This document shows, piece after piece, positions 23,120 through 29,850 of a stretch of DNA of 33,986 nucleotides (position 1 is the stretch's first letter; each line of letters begins with the position of its first letter). The stretch is from IMG/VR virus record IMGVR_UViG_3300028743_000020, positions 1-33,986 of that record; one strand, 5' to 3'. A program made the position numbers and the translations under genes. The stretch is from a virus. The notes below the pieces were generated by a model that was not told the origin of the DNA, did no database searches, and saw only the letters and a program-made list of their open reading frames with translations.

Positions 23120-23159
23120 ATATTTTGTGTACACTAGCCCCCTAGTGTACACAAAATAT
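23120..23159. repeat. Perfect 18-bp inverted repeat upstream of the VirE-type gene
   Basis: ATATTTTGTGTACACTAG (23120-23137) and its exact complement (23142-23159) are separated by CCCC. Each arm contains the palindrome GTGTACAC. There is no T-run, so it is not a standard terminator. It lies 112 bp before the VirE-type ATG, and a promoter-like TACTATTG follows it on the minus strand, so it could be an operator. Confidence 0.85.
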
Positions 23160-23320
23160 AACACACGTTAACCATTAAGCCTTTGGATAAGTCTTTTGCA
23201 AGGCTCGTTCTCTGCAAACGATTGAAATCGGAAATATATATCATAGTATATGCATGATTGGTTAAGTAATTATTTTTGGCTACATAGTTGTTCCCAAGTG
23301 TAATGAGAAAGTCTGATTTA

Positions 23321-23334
23321 CAATTCGCGAATTG
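23321..23334. repeat. 14-bp perfect palindrome
   Basis: CAATTCGCGAATTG is self-complementary, with TTT and AAA one base outside each end. It lies in the gene-free stretch between the terminator at 23393 and the inverted repeat at 23120. A dimeric regulator site is possible. Apart from these two palindromes I see nothing coding in 23009-23392. Confidence 0.5.
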
Positions 23335-23392
23335 CAAACCAGAATGTGACTATAAAGAAAAGAACGACCAGTCCGGTTCACCAAGAAGTAAT

Positions 23393-23429
23393 AAAAAAAT
23401 CCTCCTTGGCTTTGTTGCCAGAGAGGATT
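23393..23429 (-). terminator. Minus-strand terminator after the antitoxin remnant
   Basis: On the minus strand AATCCTC pairs with GAGGATT, with an inner TGGC/GCCA pair, and is followed by seven T residues. It ends transcription of the 24512-23458 genes. It survives although the gene directly before it is decayed. Confidence 0.85.
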
Positions 23430-23457
23430 ACTTTGAATGGTTTTTAATTTCTACTCT

Positions 23458-23650
23458 TTACATTGCCGGTGTAATATTCACCGTTAATCCCAACGCGTTT
23501 GCTATTCTATAAAATGTGGCTACACTCTTATTTTTCGAGCATCCAGCAATATTTGGCTTGTATAGAAAGTAGAAGCTTCCTCGTCAAACTTTGTGCGTTC
23601 TGCGGTTCCGTATTTGCCATATCTGTTTTCAAGAACGCTTTTTCATTCAA
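23458..23650 (-). pseudogene. Decayed XRE/HigA-type antitoxin
   Basis: On the minus strand three pieces of one family appear in different frames. The first is NEKAFLKT near 23650. After a one-base shift comes RYGKYGTAERTKFDEEASTF through QILLDARK. After loss of the helix-turn-helix centre and another shift comes KSVATFYRIANALGLTVN followed by a stop at 23458. The first parts match the usual N-terminus, and the last matches the C-terminus, of Bacteroidales HTH antitoxins that accompany HigB/RelE-type toxins. Those proteins are about 100-115 aa, while only about 190 bp remain here. No toxin gene is seen nearby. The call is from family pattern knowledge, not a database search. Confidence 0.6.
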
Positions 23651-23654
23651 GCAA

Positions 23655-24512
23655 TCAAATTACGCAATAATCCAACTGTTCCGCCAGCTCTTTCCATTTC
23701 TTCTTTTTCAACTCACGTGATGAGCCGTGGTAAAAATTCGCCATATCTACGGAAAAGGCGATTCCGATTTGAGAGAAAAAGCTTTTCTCCGTAAGTATGA
23801 TATTTCCTTTGTCATCCATTTTGCGAATGAAATATTTATAATAGAGCCTTACCATCGTAAACAATACGGAGAATGCGCCATTGATTACTCGGCCGTCCGC
23901 GCGTCGCTTGAGATCTATTTGCAACGGCTTTTCTCTATCCACCACATCCATTGTTTCTTTTGGAGTGCTTACACGTTCCACTGATGCCTTAATATCCTTC
24001 CGGACCAACCGACTGCGCAAAAATCGTAGAAACTTCTTATGATAAACACAAGCCCTTAGCAAGTTACTCTTTTTGAAAATGGCACTCCTTGACTGAATCC
24101 AGGCTTTGAACTCAGCATAACCGATGTGTGAAGGAATACGCACAATATGATTGGTAATCATTTGTATAAAAGCCGGATGCATTTCTTTGTTTTTCAAGTA
24201 ACTTTTTATGTGATTGTAGCAACCCATCAGCACCCTCATTTCTATATTTTGTGTAGCATGAATCAGAATGTAGTGTAGCATCACACACTGCTCTTCACTT
24301 GAATAATTTTCCTTTATCTTTTCGTTCCAGAACAAGTCAAAATTATACAAATCGTAATTGCTTACATAAGCATGCAACATTTCGTCGGCAGTCACCACAA
24401 TCTTTATGGCACTTAAATCATTCGGTGCAAAATATTCTTTGGTAATGGCTATGAATCTACTATTAATATCGCTATCTATCTCTGCACAGTGTGTTTTTGT
24501 CTTGAAAGTCAT
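23655..24512 (-). CDS. Conserved-looking hypothetical protein, 285 aa
   Basis: 285 aa, basic and helical, without a signal peptide or membrane segment. The central part has several aromatic and His residues (EQCVMLHYILIHATQNIEMR), and the C-terminal third is Lys/Arg-rich (LRRSRLVRKDIKASVERV-type composition), ending in SSRELKKKKWKELAEQLDY. It may bind nucleic acid. The start ATG 24512 follows an A-rich leader. It lies between the mini-MutS gene and the antitoxin remnant on the same strand. I do not recognise a domain. Neighbourhood with VirE-like and MutS-like genes suggests an old Bacteroidales mobile or DNA-metabolism island, which is inference. Confidence 0.6.
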   Translation of the reverse strand: MTFKTKTHCAEIDSDINSRFIAITKEYFAPNDLSAIKIVVTADEMLHAYVSNYDLYNFDLFWNEKIKENYSSEEQCVMLHYILIHATQNIEMRVLMGCYNHIKSYLKNKEMHPAFIQMITNHIVRIPSHIGYAEFKAWIQSRSAIFKKSNLLRACVYHKKFLRFLRSRLVRKDIKASVERVSTPKETMDVVDREKPLQIDLKRRADGRVINGAFSVLFTMVRLYYKYFIRKMDDKGNIILTEKSFFSQIGIAFSVDMANFYHGSSRELKKKKWKELAEQLDYCVI

Positions 24513-24570
24513 TTCTTTTAGTTTTGTTTATTATTGATGTTTTTCTTACTATTTTATTTGAGCACAGAAA

Positions 24571-24612
24571 TGCCTGCAAGTTACACCTTATATATAGTGC
24601 AATTTGCAGGCA
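24571..24612 (-). terminator. Hairpin after the mini-MutS gene
   Basis: TGCCTGCAA (24571-24579) pairs with TTGCAGGCA (24604-24612), with a further imperfect TTACAC/GTGCAA pair inside. On the minus strand it follows the MutS-like stop by 16 bp and is followed by TTTCTG, a weak T-run. It probably separates this gene from the 285-aa gene. Confidence 0.6.
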
Positions 24613-24628
24613 TTTACTTTATATCTAT

Positions 24629-25099
24629 TTATTTGTGTACCAATGCTTGCAGCTTAGCTATAAAGTTCAGTGCATCCAATGGTGTAGAGCGAGACAAATC
24701 ATATGAGCGGATAGCTTCTACCACTGCCGTATCCTGAGGCTCTAACTTCACTTTCTTCTCCGGTTCCATCACTACGATTCCTTCCGAGGTACAATCTATT
24801 CCGGTGAATTCTATACAATCATCTGTTTGTGATAAGATCTGTCCACCGGCTGCTCTGATGAGCTCTAATACCGATGGTAAATTGTCTGTGGGGAAACCTG
24901 CGGTTATCATTTCCAATCCGCTCCTACGTACTTTTTTCCTCACACGATATTTCATTACTCGTGCCAAAGCGTAAGCACCCGCATTGTATGCATGAAAGAA
25001 ATAGCCTATTTTCATTAGGCACAACACTTCATTTCCACTTTCCTCTTGTCTATTGATCAATTCTTGTTCTTTGATCGTCTGATCATTTAATTTCGCCAT
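24629..25099 (-). CDS. Mini-MutS: MutS mismatch-recognition domain I joined to the MutS C-terminal motif
   Basis: 156 aa. Residues about 25-95 align by eye with MutS domain I. VLCLMKIGYFFHAYNAGAY corresponds to the MutS segment around R-M-G-D-F-Y-E, and EMITAGFPTDNLPSVLELI corresponds to the AGIPYHAVENYL region. The mismatch-wedging Phe is kept (Phe34), but the partner Glu of the F-x-E motif is His36. The end, DLSRSTPLDALNFIAKLQAL, matches the MutS C-terminal S-x-T-P-x-x-A-L-x-x-I helix. All central domains, including the ATPase, are missing. It therefore cannot do canonical repair alone. It may act as a DNA-structure sensor or interfere with host MutS. It is intact and starts with a normal ATG, so it is not simply a fragment. 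Confidence 0.72.
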   Translation of the reverse strand: MAKLNDQTIKEQELINRQEESGNEVLCLMKIGYFFHAYNAGAYALARVMKYRVRKKVRRSGLEMITAGFPTDNLPSVLELIRAAGGQILSQTDDCIEFTGIDCTSEGIVVMEPEKKVKLEPQDTAVVEAIRSYDLSRSTPLDALNFIAKLQALVHK

Positions 25100-25178
25100 A
25101 ATGCTCTATTATTTACTATTTATAATTACTTCATTCTTAACTTCTATGTCTATTATTATTTTCACCTTGTTTCTTATA

Positions 25179-25304
25179 TCAATCTACCCGTCTTACAACT
25201 TTTATTCCCTCTTGCGAAGGATCGATTTGTACATGCAGATTACTCAAAATGCACTTCTCCGTAGGCTTAATTGACGGAAGAATTAGTTTACTCAAATATC
25301 TCAT
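25179..25304 (-). CDS. Possible small protein, 41 aa
   Basis: From ATG 25304 to TGA 25179 on the minus strand, starting MRYLSKLILPSIKPTEKC and ending GIKVVRRVD. It lies between the fimbrial tip-like gene and the mini-MutS gene, 42 bp after the former. There is no signal peptide. It might be a real small gene or the remnant of a larger one. Only an uninterrupted frame with plausible codon use supports it. Confidence 0.3.
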   Translation of the reverse strand: MRYLSKLILPSIKPTEKCILSNLHVQIDPSQEGIKVVRRVD

Positions 25305-25346
25305 AGTTATCTGTTAAACAATTGTTTATAAAACTTTTTATTCTGT

Positions 25347-27077
25347 TTAAAAAGCAAGAATACATCTTATTTTACGACCAGTTAAATTTTTATAATTTTG
25401 ACCAAAACTTAGGTCACCACTAGTATTAAAGTATACATCACAACAATAAGGAGCACTATACTCTGATGCAACTGAGTAAACGGAATTTGTCGTAAATGTA
25501 GTTCCACTAAATTTATTCATTATTGTATTTAAATTATTTATTATAGTAGTACCTCCGCCACTAATAGATACATTATCAGCTGTGTTTGTTGTGTAACTAC
25601 TTAAATTTATTCCTCCAAGATTTTGTAACAAATCCCACCATTGTCCCGCACTTGGCATATACCATCCACTATTGTTAGTTACTGTAGGGGCTGCATAGGT
25701 TAAACTACTTGTATAACTAGTTCCATAACGTTTAGCATAATAAAATACAGGATAGTTGGTATTATCACCCAATGCTTGTGTATTACTATAACCGCTCAAA
25801 TCTTGATATCTTAATTGATCTGAAGTTATCTTGCTCAGACCTGCATCAGTCAGATTATTTCCCCATATGCCAGACGATGAAACCTCTGTTATTGCTACCA
25901 CATAACCATGAGTCCAACCCTTATTTATCTCTGTTGTACTCATACGACTTGCATTATTTTGAAAAACAACTCCAATTACGGTTTTACCAGAAATAGGAGC
26001 AACAGTTCCATCACTCCAATTTCCATCACTATAGTAGTAATCCCCTATTTTGGGTACCGAATAAGTAACTCTCACATCAACAGCATCGGCTCCGTCAATA
26101 TGTATATTATAAGTACAATTGTAATTACGGTATATATTGTAATTGGCATAATCATTAGTCCCACTACCACCTAAATAAATGCGATAGATCGCATGCCAAC
26201 AACTATCACGTTGTTGTGCATAAATGAGTAGATACGTAGCATCAGTCGGTGCATTAGATGCATTACGAGAAAAATAGGATGTTGCACCGGATTTTCTACC
26301 TACAAGATTCTCATACGTATAGAACGTAGGGCTTATGATTGTCGTAGAGCTTAAATTGGACACGGCATCCAAATTTCCATAGGTTGCACTCGGATTAAAA
26401 TGAGTACTATCTGTTGCGCTAGTTATGTAACTTGACATTGGCACATGGCACAATTGATATCCCGTAATGGTAATGCCCGTTGCAGGCGTGATATTAAATG
26501 TCACTTTTGAACCTAATCGTGTTAAAGTAATACTTGGAGTGTTTGATGATGCTGTGGAAGAAATTGTCACACTGCTCGTTTGACCGAACATAGTCATATT
26601 GCTACCATTACCTAATGTGGCAGCAGAGGACATTAAAATAAATTTCTTATTAAAGTCACTGACAGTGGCTACGTTTTTCAAAGAATCGGAAGGCAGATTT
26701 GCCACCGCATAGATGGTGCAACTGCTAGCCACGCGAGTGGGTACAGTTACTGTAAATGAGGAAGTTTGAGATGTGCCGTATGTTTGATAAGTACTTCCGA
26801 TCAACTTGCCGTTACTGTCAAAAATAAGCACATTAATATTGTCCACCTGACTTTCACTTGTGCCGGTAGACGAGAGGGAGCGTGTCAATGAAGTTTGCTG
26901 TTGCAGGTTGAAGGTGAGGCGTACCTGTGTGCTGTCGCTGCTTGTGGTGGAAGCGCTCGTCACGGATTCGTCCACACAAGAGGAGAACAGCAGCAGAGGA
27001 AGAAGTAACACCCCCATCCATTTCCCTATACTTGCATATACACGTTTTATATATCTATTTATTATTTTCTTATTCAT
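25347..27077 (-). CDS. Fimbrial tip-like lipoprotein with a C-terminal FISUMP/Lcl-type domain
   Basis: The start is probably ATG 27077 (MNKKIINRYIKR), four codons inside the longest frame. The signal peptide ends in a lipobox, LLLFSSC. Residues about 35-330 form a fimbrillin-like N-terminal part (VRLTFNLQQQTSLTRSLSST, then INVLIFDSNGKLIGS). The last about 230 residues form a separate domain with GVVFQNNASR, GWTHGYVVAITE, FYYAKRYG and GWYMPSAGQWWDLLQNLGG, ending GRKIRCILAF. That pattern is the Fibrobacter-succinogenes-major / Lcl C-type-lectin-like domain found at the ends of Bacteroidales surface proteins. It lies downstream of the fimbrial anchor gene, where minor tip subunits are usually found. 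It is likely an adhesin at the fimbrial tip; the ligand is unknown. Confidence 0.75.
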   Translation of the reverse strand: MNKKIINRYIKRVYASIGKWMGVLLLPLLLFSSCVDESVTSASTTSSDSTQVRLTFNLQQQTSLTRSLSSTGTSESQVDNINVLIFDSNGKLIGSTYQTYGTSQTSSFTVTVPTRVASSCTIYAVANLPSDSLKNVATVSDFNKKFILMSSAATLGNGSNMTMFGQTSSVTISSTASSNTPSITLTRLGSKVTFNITPATGITITGYQLCHVPMSSYITSATDSTHFNPSATYGNLDAVSNLSSTTIISPTFYTYENLVGRKSGATSYFSRNASNAPTDATYLLIYAQQRDSCWHAIYRIYLGGSGTNDYANYNIYRNYNCTYNIHIDGADAVDVRVTYSVPKIGDYYYSDGNWSDGTVAPISGKTVIGVVFQNNASRMSTTEINKGWTHGYVVAITEVSSSGIWGNNLTDAGLSKITSDQLRYQDLSGYSNTQALGDNTNYPVFYYAKRYGTSYTSSLTYAAPTVTNNSGWYMPSAGQWWDLLQNLGGINLSSYTTNTADNVSISGGGTTIINNLNTIMNKFSGTTFTTNSVYSVASEYSAPYCCDVYFNTSGDLSFGQNYKNLTGRKIRCILAF

Positions 27078-27116
27078 AAAAAACATTTCTGTTTCACTTG
27101 TTTTGTTTTTGAAAAA

Positions 27117-27146
27117 TCAATTCCCCGCATCACTGCGGAGGATTGA
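27117..27146 (-). promoter_or_regulatory. Leader hairpin before the tip-like gene
   Basis: TCAATTCCCCGCA (27117-27129) pairs with TGCGGAGGATTGA (27134-27146), with one mismatch and one wobble, around TCAC. On the minus strand it is followed by ATTTTTC, 40 bp before ATG 27077. It could be an attenuator that lowers expression of the tip subunit relative to the shaft. Confidence 0.5.
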
Positions 27147-27185
27147 CGAACAATTTCTATTGTTAAATACATTTTTACAATAGTT

Positions 27186-27335
27186 CTATAAGCAATTATA
27201 AATATAAATCAAGTTTCTTTCTCTAATATCTATTGAGGAATTCTTACGAATCACTCGTTTTTTGTTACGGGCATTTATACAATCTCCCGGTATATTGTTC
27301 TTTGCTGTCATATATTCAGTCTTCTCTTTATTCAT
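27186..27335 (-). CDS. Possible small basic protein, 49 aa
   Basis: From ATG 27335 to TAG 27186 on the minus strand, with AAGG just before the ATG. The protein starts MNKEKTEYMTAKNNIPGDCI and has a basic core, NARNKKRVIRKN. It lies in the 403-bp gap between the FimB/Mfa2 gene and the tip-like gene. No family is recognised. It could be a leader peptide, a small regulator or chance. Confidence 0.33.
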   Translation of the reverse strand: MNKEKTEYMTAKNNIPGDCINARNKKRVIRKNSSIDIRERNLIYIYNCL

Positions 27336-27357
27336 CCTTATTTATTCTTTTTAGTAA

Positions 27358-27415
27358 TTGTTATTGCCGGTTTCCGCGAGGACTGGCATCCCCACGGAAA
27401 CCAAGCAAATAACAA
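27358..27415 (-). terminator. Long two-part hairpin after the FimB/Mfa2 gene
   Basis: TTGTTATT (27358-27365) pairs with AATAACAA (27408-27415), and inside it GGTTTCCG (27369-27376) pairs with CGGAAACC (27395-27402). It lies 66 bp after the FimB/Mfa2 stop. There is no clear T-run on the minus strand, so it may be a processing or stability element rather than a classical terminator. Confidence 0.5.
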
Positions 27416-27480
27416 TACAAGAATCAAATGTATGAGATCAACTCTCATTTCTTTCAATTTCTTTTTTCTGTATAAATTCA

Positions 27481-28380
27481 TCAATAAATCACCGTGCTTT
27501 GCTGATAATCATTCCAAGACATTACTTGCAAATAGAAATCGAGCCGTTGCACATCAATCACAATCACTTTGTCGTCCTCTGCTGAGAGGGTTACCTGCTT
27601 GCCGTTTTCGTCCTTATCTGTGGCCCAAAGCAAGGCACCATCCTTGTAGATTTGAACCGTTACATACTCATTTACTTTCGTGGGCAATGTATTCACCGCT
27701 TCGGTGGTATAAACATCATTGTCACTGAAAGAGCCGGACGGCGAATAGATGACCGAATCACCGGTAACCACACCTGCAAACGTGATGGCATCTCGAAAGC
27801 CTTGAAGCACTATTTCATAATTACCTGCACCAAATTGAGCTAGTAAATGCTTGCTCACCACATGCACGCGGGAATGCTGATTGTACATTGGCAACGTTAC
27901 CGTGGTAGTGGTGGAACTTTTGTCCACCGAAGTGTAATCGAAGCGACCATAAAACAGATGAGTAGGTGAAGCAAAAGAGCCGCTTGTAGCCCGAGTGTTA
28001 CTTCCCAACAAGCCGATAGATATTTGGCTGATATCCTCACCCGTTTCGGGTGTATGAATGTTGATGCTATCCGGATTCATATTACCGAATGTCACCAACG
28101 TGGCTGGTAAATTGCTATCAAAACTGATCAGATATTTGCTATTTGATTCTGCGGTGACCACATGATCAAACTTGTTATTCAAAAACAAGTAAGCTTTTAC
28201 TGTACCCACCATCGAATCAGGCAAAACATCCCCACTCTTATTCACCAATTGAGTCACTACGGCATATTGCACGCAATTGCTCATGTCCTCATTGACGCAA
28301 GAGTACAATCCCAATGCTGTCAGCATAAAGGGAAATAACAGTGATGTAAATCTACCACGTTTCATTAAACTTCTTTTCAA
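27481..28380 (-). CDS. FimB/Mfa2-family fimbrial anchor
   Basis: 299 aa. The signal peptide ends in a lipobox (ALGLYSC), followed by VNEDMSNC, the characteristic start of FimB/Mfa2 proteins (C-x-x-E-D-x-S-x-C). Next come a beta sandwich with VKAYLFLNNKFDHVV and a middle with THLFYGRFDYTSV. The end, VIDVQRLDFYLQVMSWNDYQQ, is also family-like. These lipoproteins anchor the Mfa-type fimbria to the outer membrane and limit its length. The gene follows the major fimbrillin by 26 bp on the same strand, as in Porphyromonas and Bacteroides loci. An alternative start is ATG 28365. Confidence 0.88.
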   Translation of the reverse strand: MKRSLMKRGRFTSLLFPFMLTALGLYSCVNEDMSNCVQYAVVTQLVNKSGDVLPDSMVGTVKAYLFLNNKFDHVVTAESNSKYLISFDSNLPATLVTFGNMNPDSINIHTPETGEDISQISIGLLGSNTRATSGSFASPTHLFYGRFDYTSVDKSSTTTTVTLPMYNQHSRVHVVSKHLLAQFGAGNYEIVLQGFRDAITFAGVVTGDSVIYSPSGSFSDNDVYTTEAVNTLPTKVNEYVTVQIYKDGALLWATDKDENGKQVTLSAEDDKVIVIDVQRLDFYLQVMSWNDYQQSTVIY

Positions 28381-28406
28381 GCAACTACTAATCAGCTTGT
28401 CAACTA

Positions 28407-29630
28407 TTAATTAACAACCGTGGTTTGTCCAAGATCTCCCCAATTCTGAACCGTAAGCGTCAAGTTCACTGAAGCCGGGTCAATATTAGAGGCCGGAGAA
28501 CTTACTCCAATGGAACGAATCACCACTGACATGGCATAGCGCGTGTTTGGAGCAACTTGAGTATCTGGCCCCGGAGTTCCTACAAAGCTAGTACCTGTTT
28601 GAGCATGATTGATCAAAATGGGGTAATACATTGGAACATTAACGGAGGCTCCAAAAGTCCAAAGTCCTTTAATTACTATTTTAGTCGCAGTCGCTGTGCT
28701 AGTTGCACTTGACGATGTGTTTGGAAACACATAGAAATAAGAAGGATTAGCTGTGGTCTTCAGATACGACAATTCGGTAGCTGTTGCCGAAAAAGCTGGA
28801 GACAAAGCTGTGGGAGACAATGAAATAGACCCGCTACTTAGATAAGAATAATTGGTAAGACTAGGATTAGTGCCTGTGGCATCCGTTGATTCTCCACTCT
28901 GGAAAGAGGCGGTTGAAGGCATCGTATTGTCCCAATTATCGGTGGTGTTGCCATTGTATATAAAAATTTCTTTCGGTACAAACGAAGCACCTGCATAAGC
29001 ACCCGCATTTTCAAAACTGGTGGCAATGCTCGTCATAGATATGCGTGAAACCATACGGACTAAATTTGCAGTAACAACCGTACTTGAATTGGCAGCTAGA
29101 GTTCCGGTTCCAATTAGTTGTGCAGCACTCGACATGGGCAAAGCGGTAACTGTTTGACTGTTCACGGTTGCCACTGCATTAGCTGTGTTGCCATCGCTGC
29201 TTGTCGTATATCCTAAATCGGTTGCTTTAGTCGTCACGTCCAATAACGTTGTTTTCCCACTAAAATAGTTTGTTGGAGCATTGGCAAATACAGCAATATA
29301 TTTAGCAGCTGTGGTAGTAGTGATCGTATTGGTACCGCTAGGAGAAGTAATCTCCTGAATAGTCACCACTTTGCTTGCGTTGCTGTTGCCATCAAAAGTA
29401 ATCACACTGACGCGATTCAGCTTTGCTTCATCCGAGGATGAATTAGTAATGGTTCCATCACCGGTCGGAACGGCTGTGCCGGTAGAACCTCCGGTTCTGG
29501 TTGCACCTGCTGACAATGTCAACTTTATTGTAGCCGGCCCGCTTGATTCCGGCGCGGTTGATTCACTTGCGCAGGATGTCAACAAACCGACTGACACGAT
29601 ACCTGCAATTAATAATCTATTGATTCTCAT
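28407..29630 (-). CDS. Major fimbrillin, Mfa1/P_gingi_FimA-like
   Basis: 407 aa, Ser/Thr-rich. The lipoprotein signal ends GLLTSC. The N-terminal strand ATIKLTLSAGATRTGG contains an Arg at the place where fimbrillins are cut by an Arg-specific protease before polymerisation. Later comes NRVSVITFDGNSNASKVV, then NLVRMVSRISMTSI, SYFYVFPNTSS and VPMYYPILINHAQTG, all standard for Mfa1-type subunits. The end, LTLTVQNWGDLGQTTVVN, holds the donor-strand-like C-terminus. It is placed directly before the anchor gene. It is most likely the main shaft subunit. The leader of 220 bp contains small hairpins (AAGAAC/GTTCTT at 29695-29715). Confidence 0.87.
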   Translation of the reverse strand: MRINRLLIAGIVSVGLLTSCASESTAPESSGPATIKLTLSAGATRTGGSTGTAVPTGDGTITNSSSDEAKLNRVSVITFDGNSNASKVVTIQEITSPSGTNTITTTTAAKYIAVFANAPTNYFSGKTTLLDVTTKATDLGYTTSSDGNTANAVATVNSQTVTALPMSSAAQLIGTGTLAANSSTVVTANLVRMVSRISMTSIATSFENAGAYAGASFVPKEIFIYNGNTTDNWDNTMPSTASFQSGESTDATGTNPSLTNYSYLSSGSISLSPTALSPAFSATATELSYLKTTANPSYFYVFPNTSSSATSTATATKIVIKGLWTFGASVNVPMYYPILINHAQTGTSFVGTPGPDTQVAPNTRYAMSVVIRSIGVSSPASNIDPASVNLTLTVQNWGDLGQTTVVN

Positions 29631-29692
29631 ACGTTGTTAATTTTTAATATTGATTCCGTTTATCTCTATTTAATTTTCTACTTTTCTATCCT

Positions 29693-29809
29693 CTAAGAAC
29701 TGCATGTACGTTCTTCGAGTTTCATTCTCATTAGACAATTTTTGTCTTTGTTCCTAATGCACTTTACCATAGGTTTTGCTGAAGCACTATTTCTTATTCT
29801 ATATTTCAT
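29693..29809 (-). CDS. Possible leader ORF, 38 aa
   Basis: From ATG 29809 to TAG 29693 on the minus strand, in the leader of the major fimbrillin. The product is short, basic and Cys-containing (MKYRIRNSASAKPMVKC at the start, LEERTCSS at the end). Its stop lies within the AAGAAC/GTTCTT hairpin. It parallels the 49-aa frame before the tip-like gene. There is no homology evidence. Confidence 0.22.
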   Translation of the reverse strand: MKYRIRNSASAKPMVKCIRNKDKNCLMRMKLEERTCSS

Positions 29810-29850
29810 AGCTATCTTTTTAATAGATATTTATACAATTTTTATCAAAT

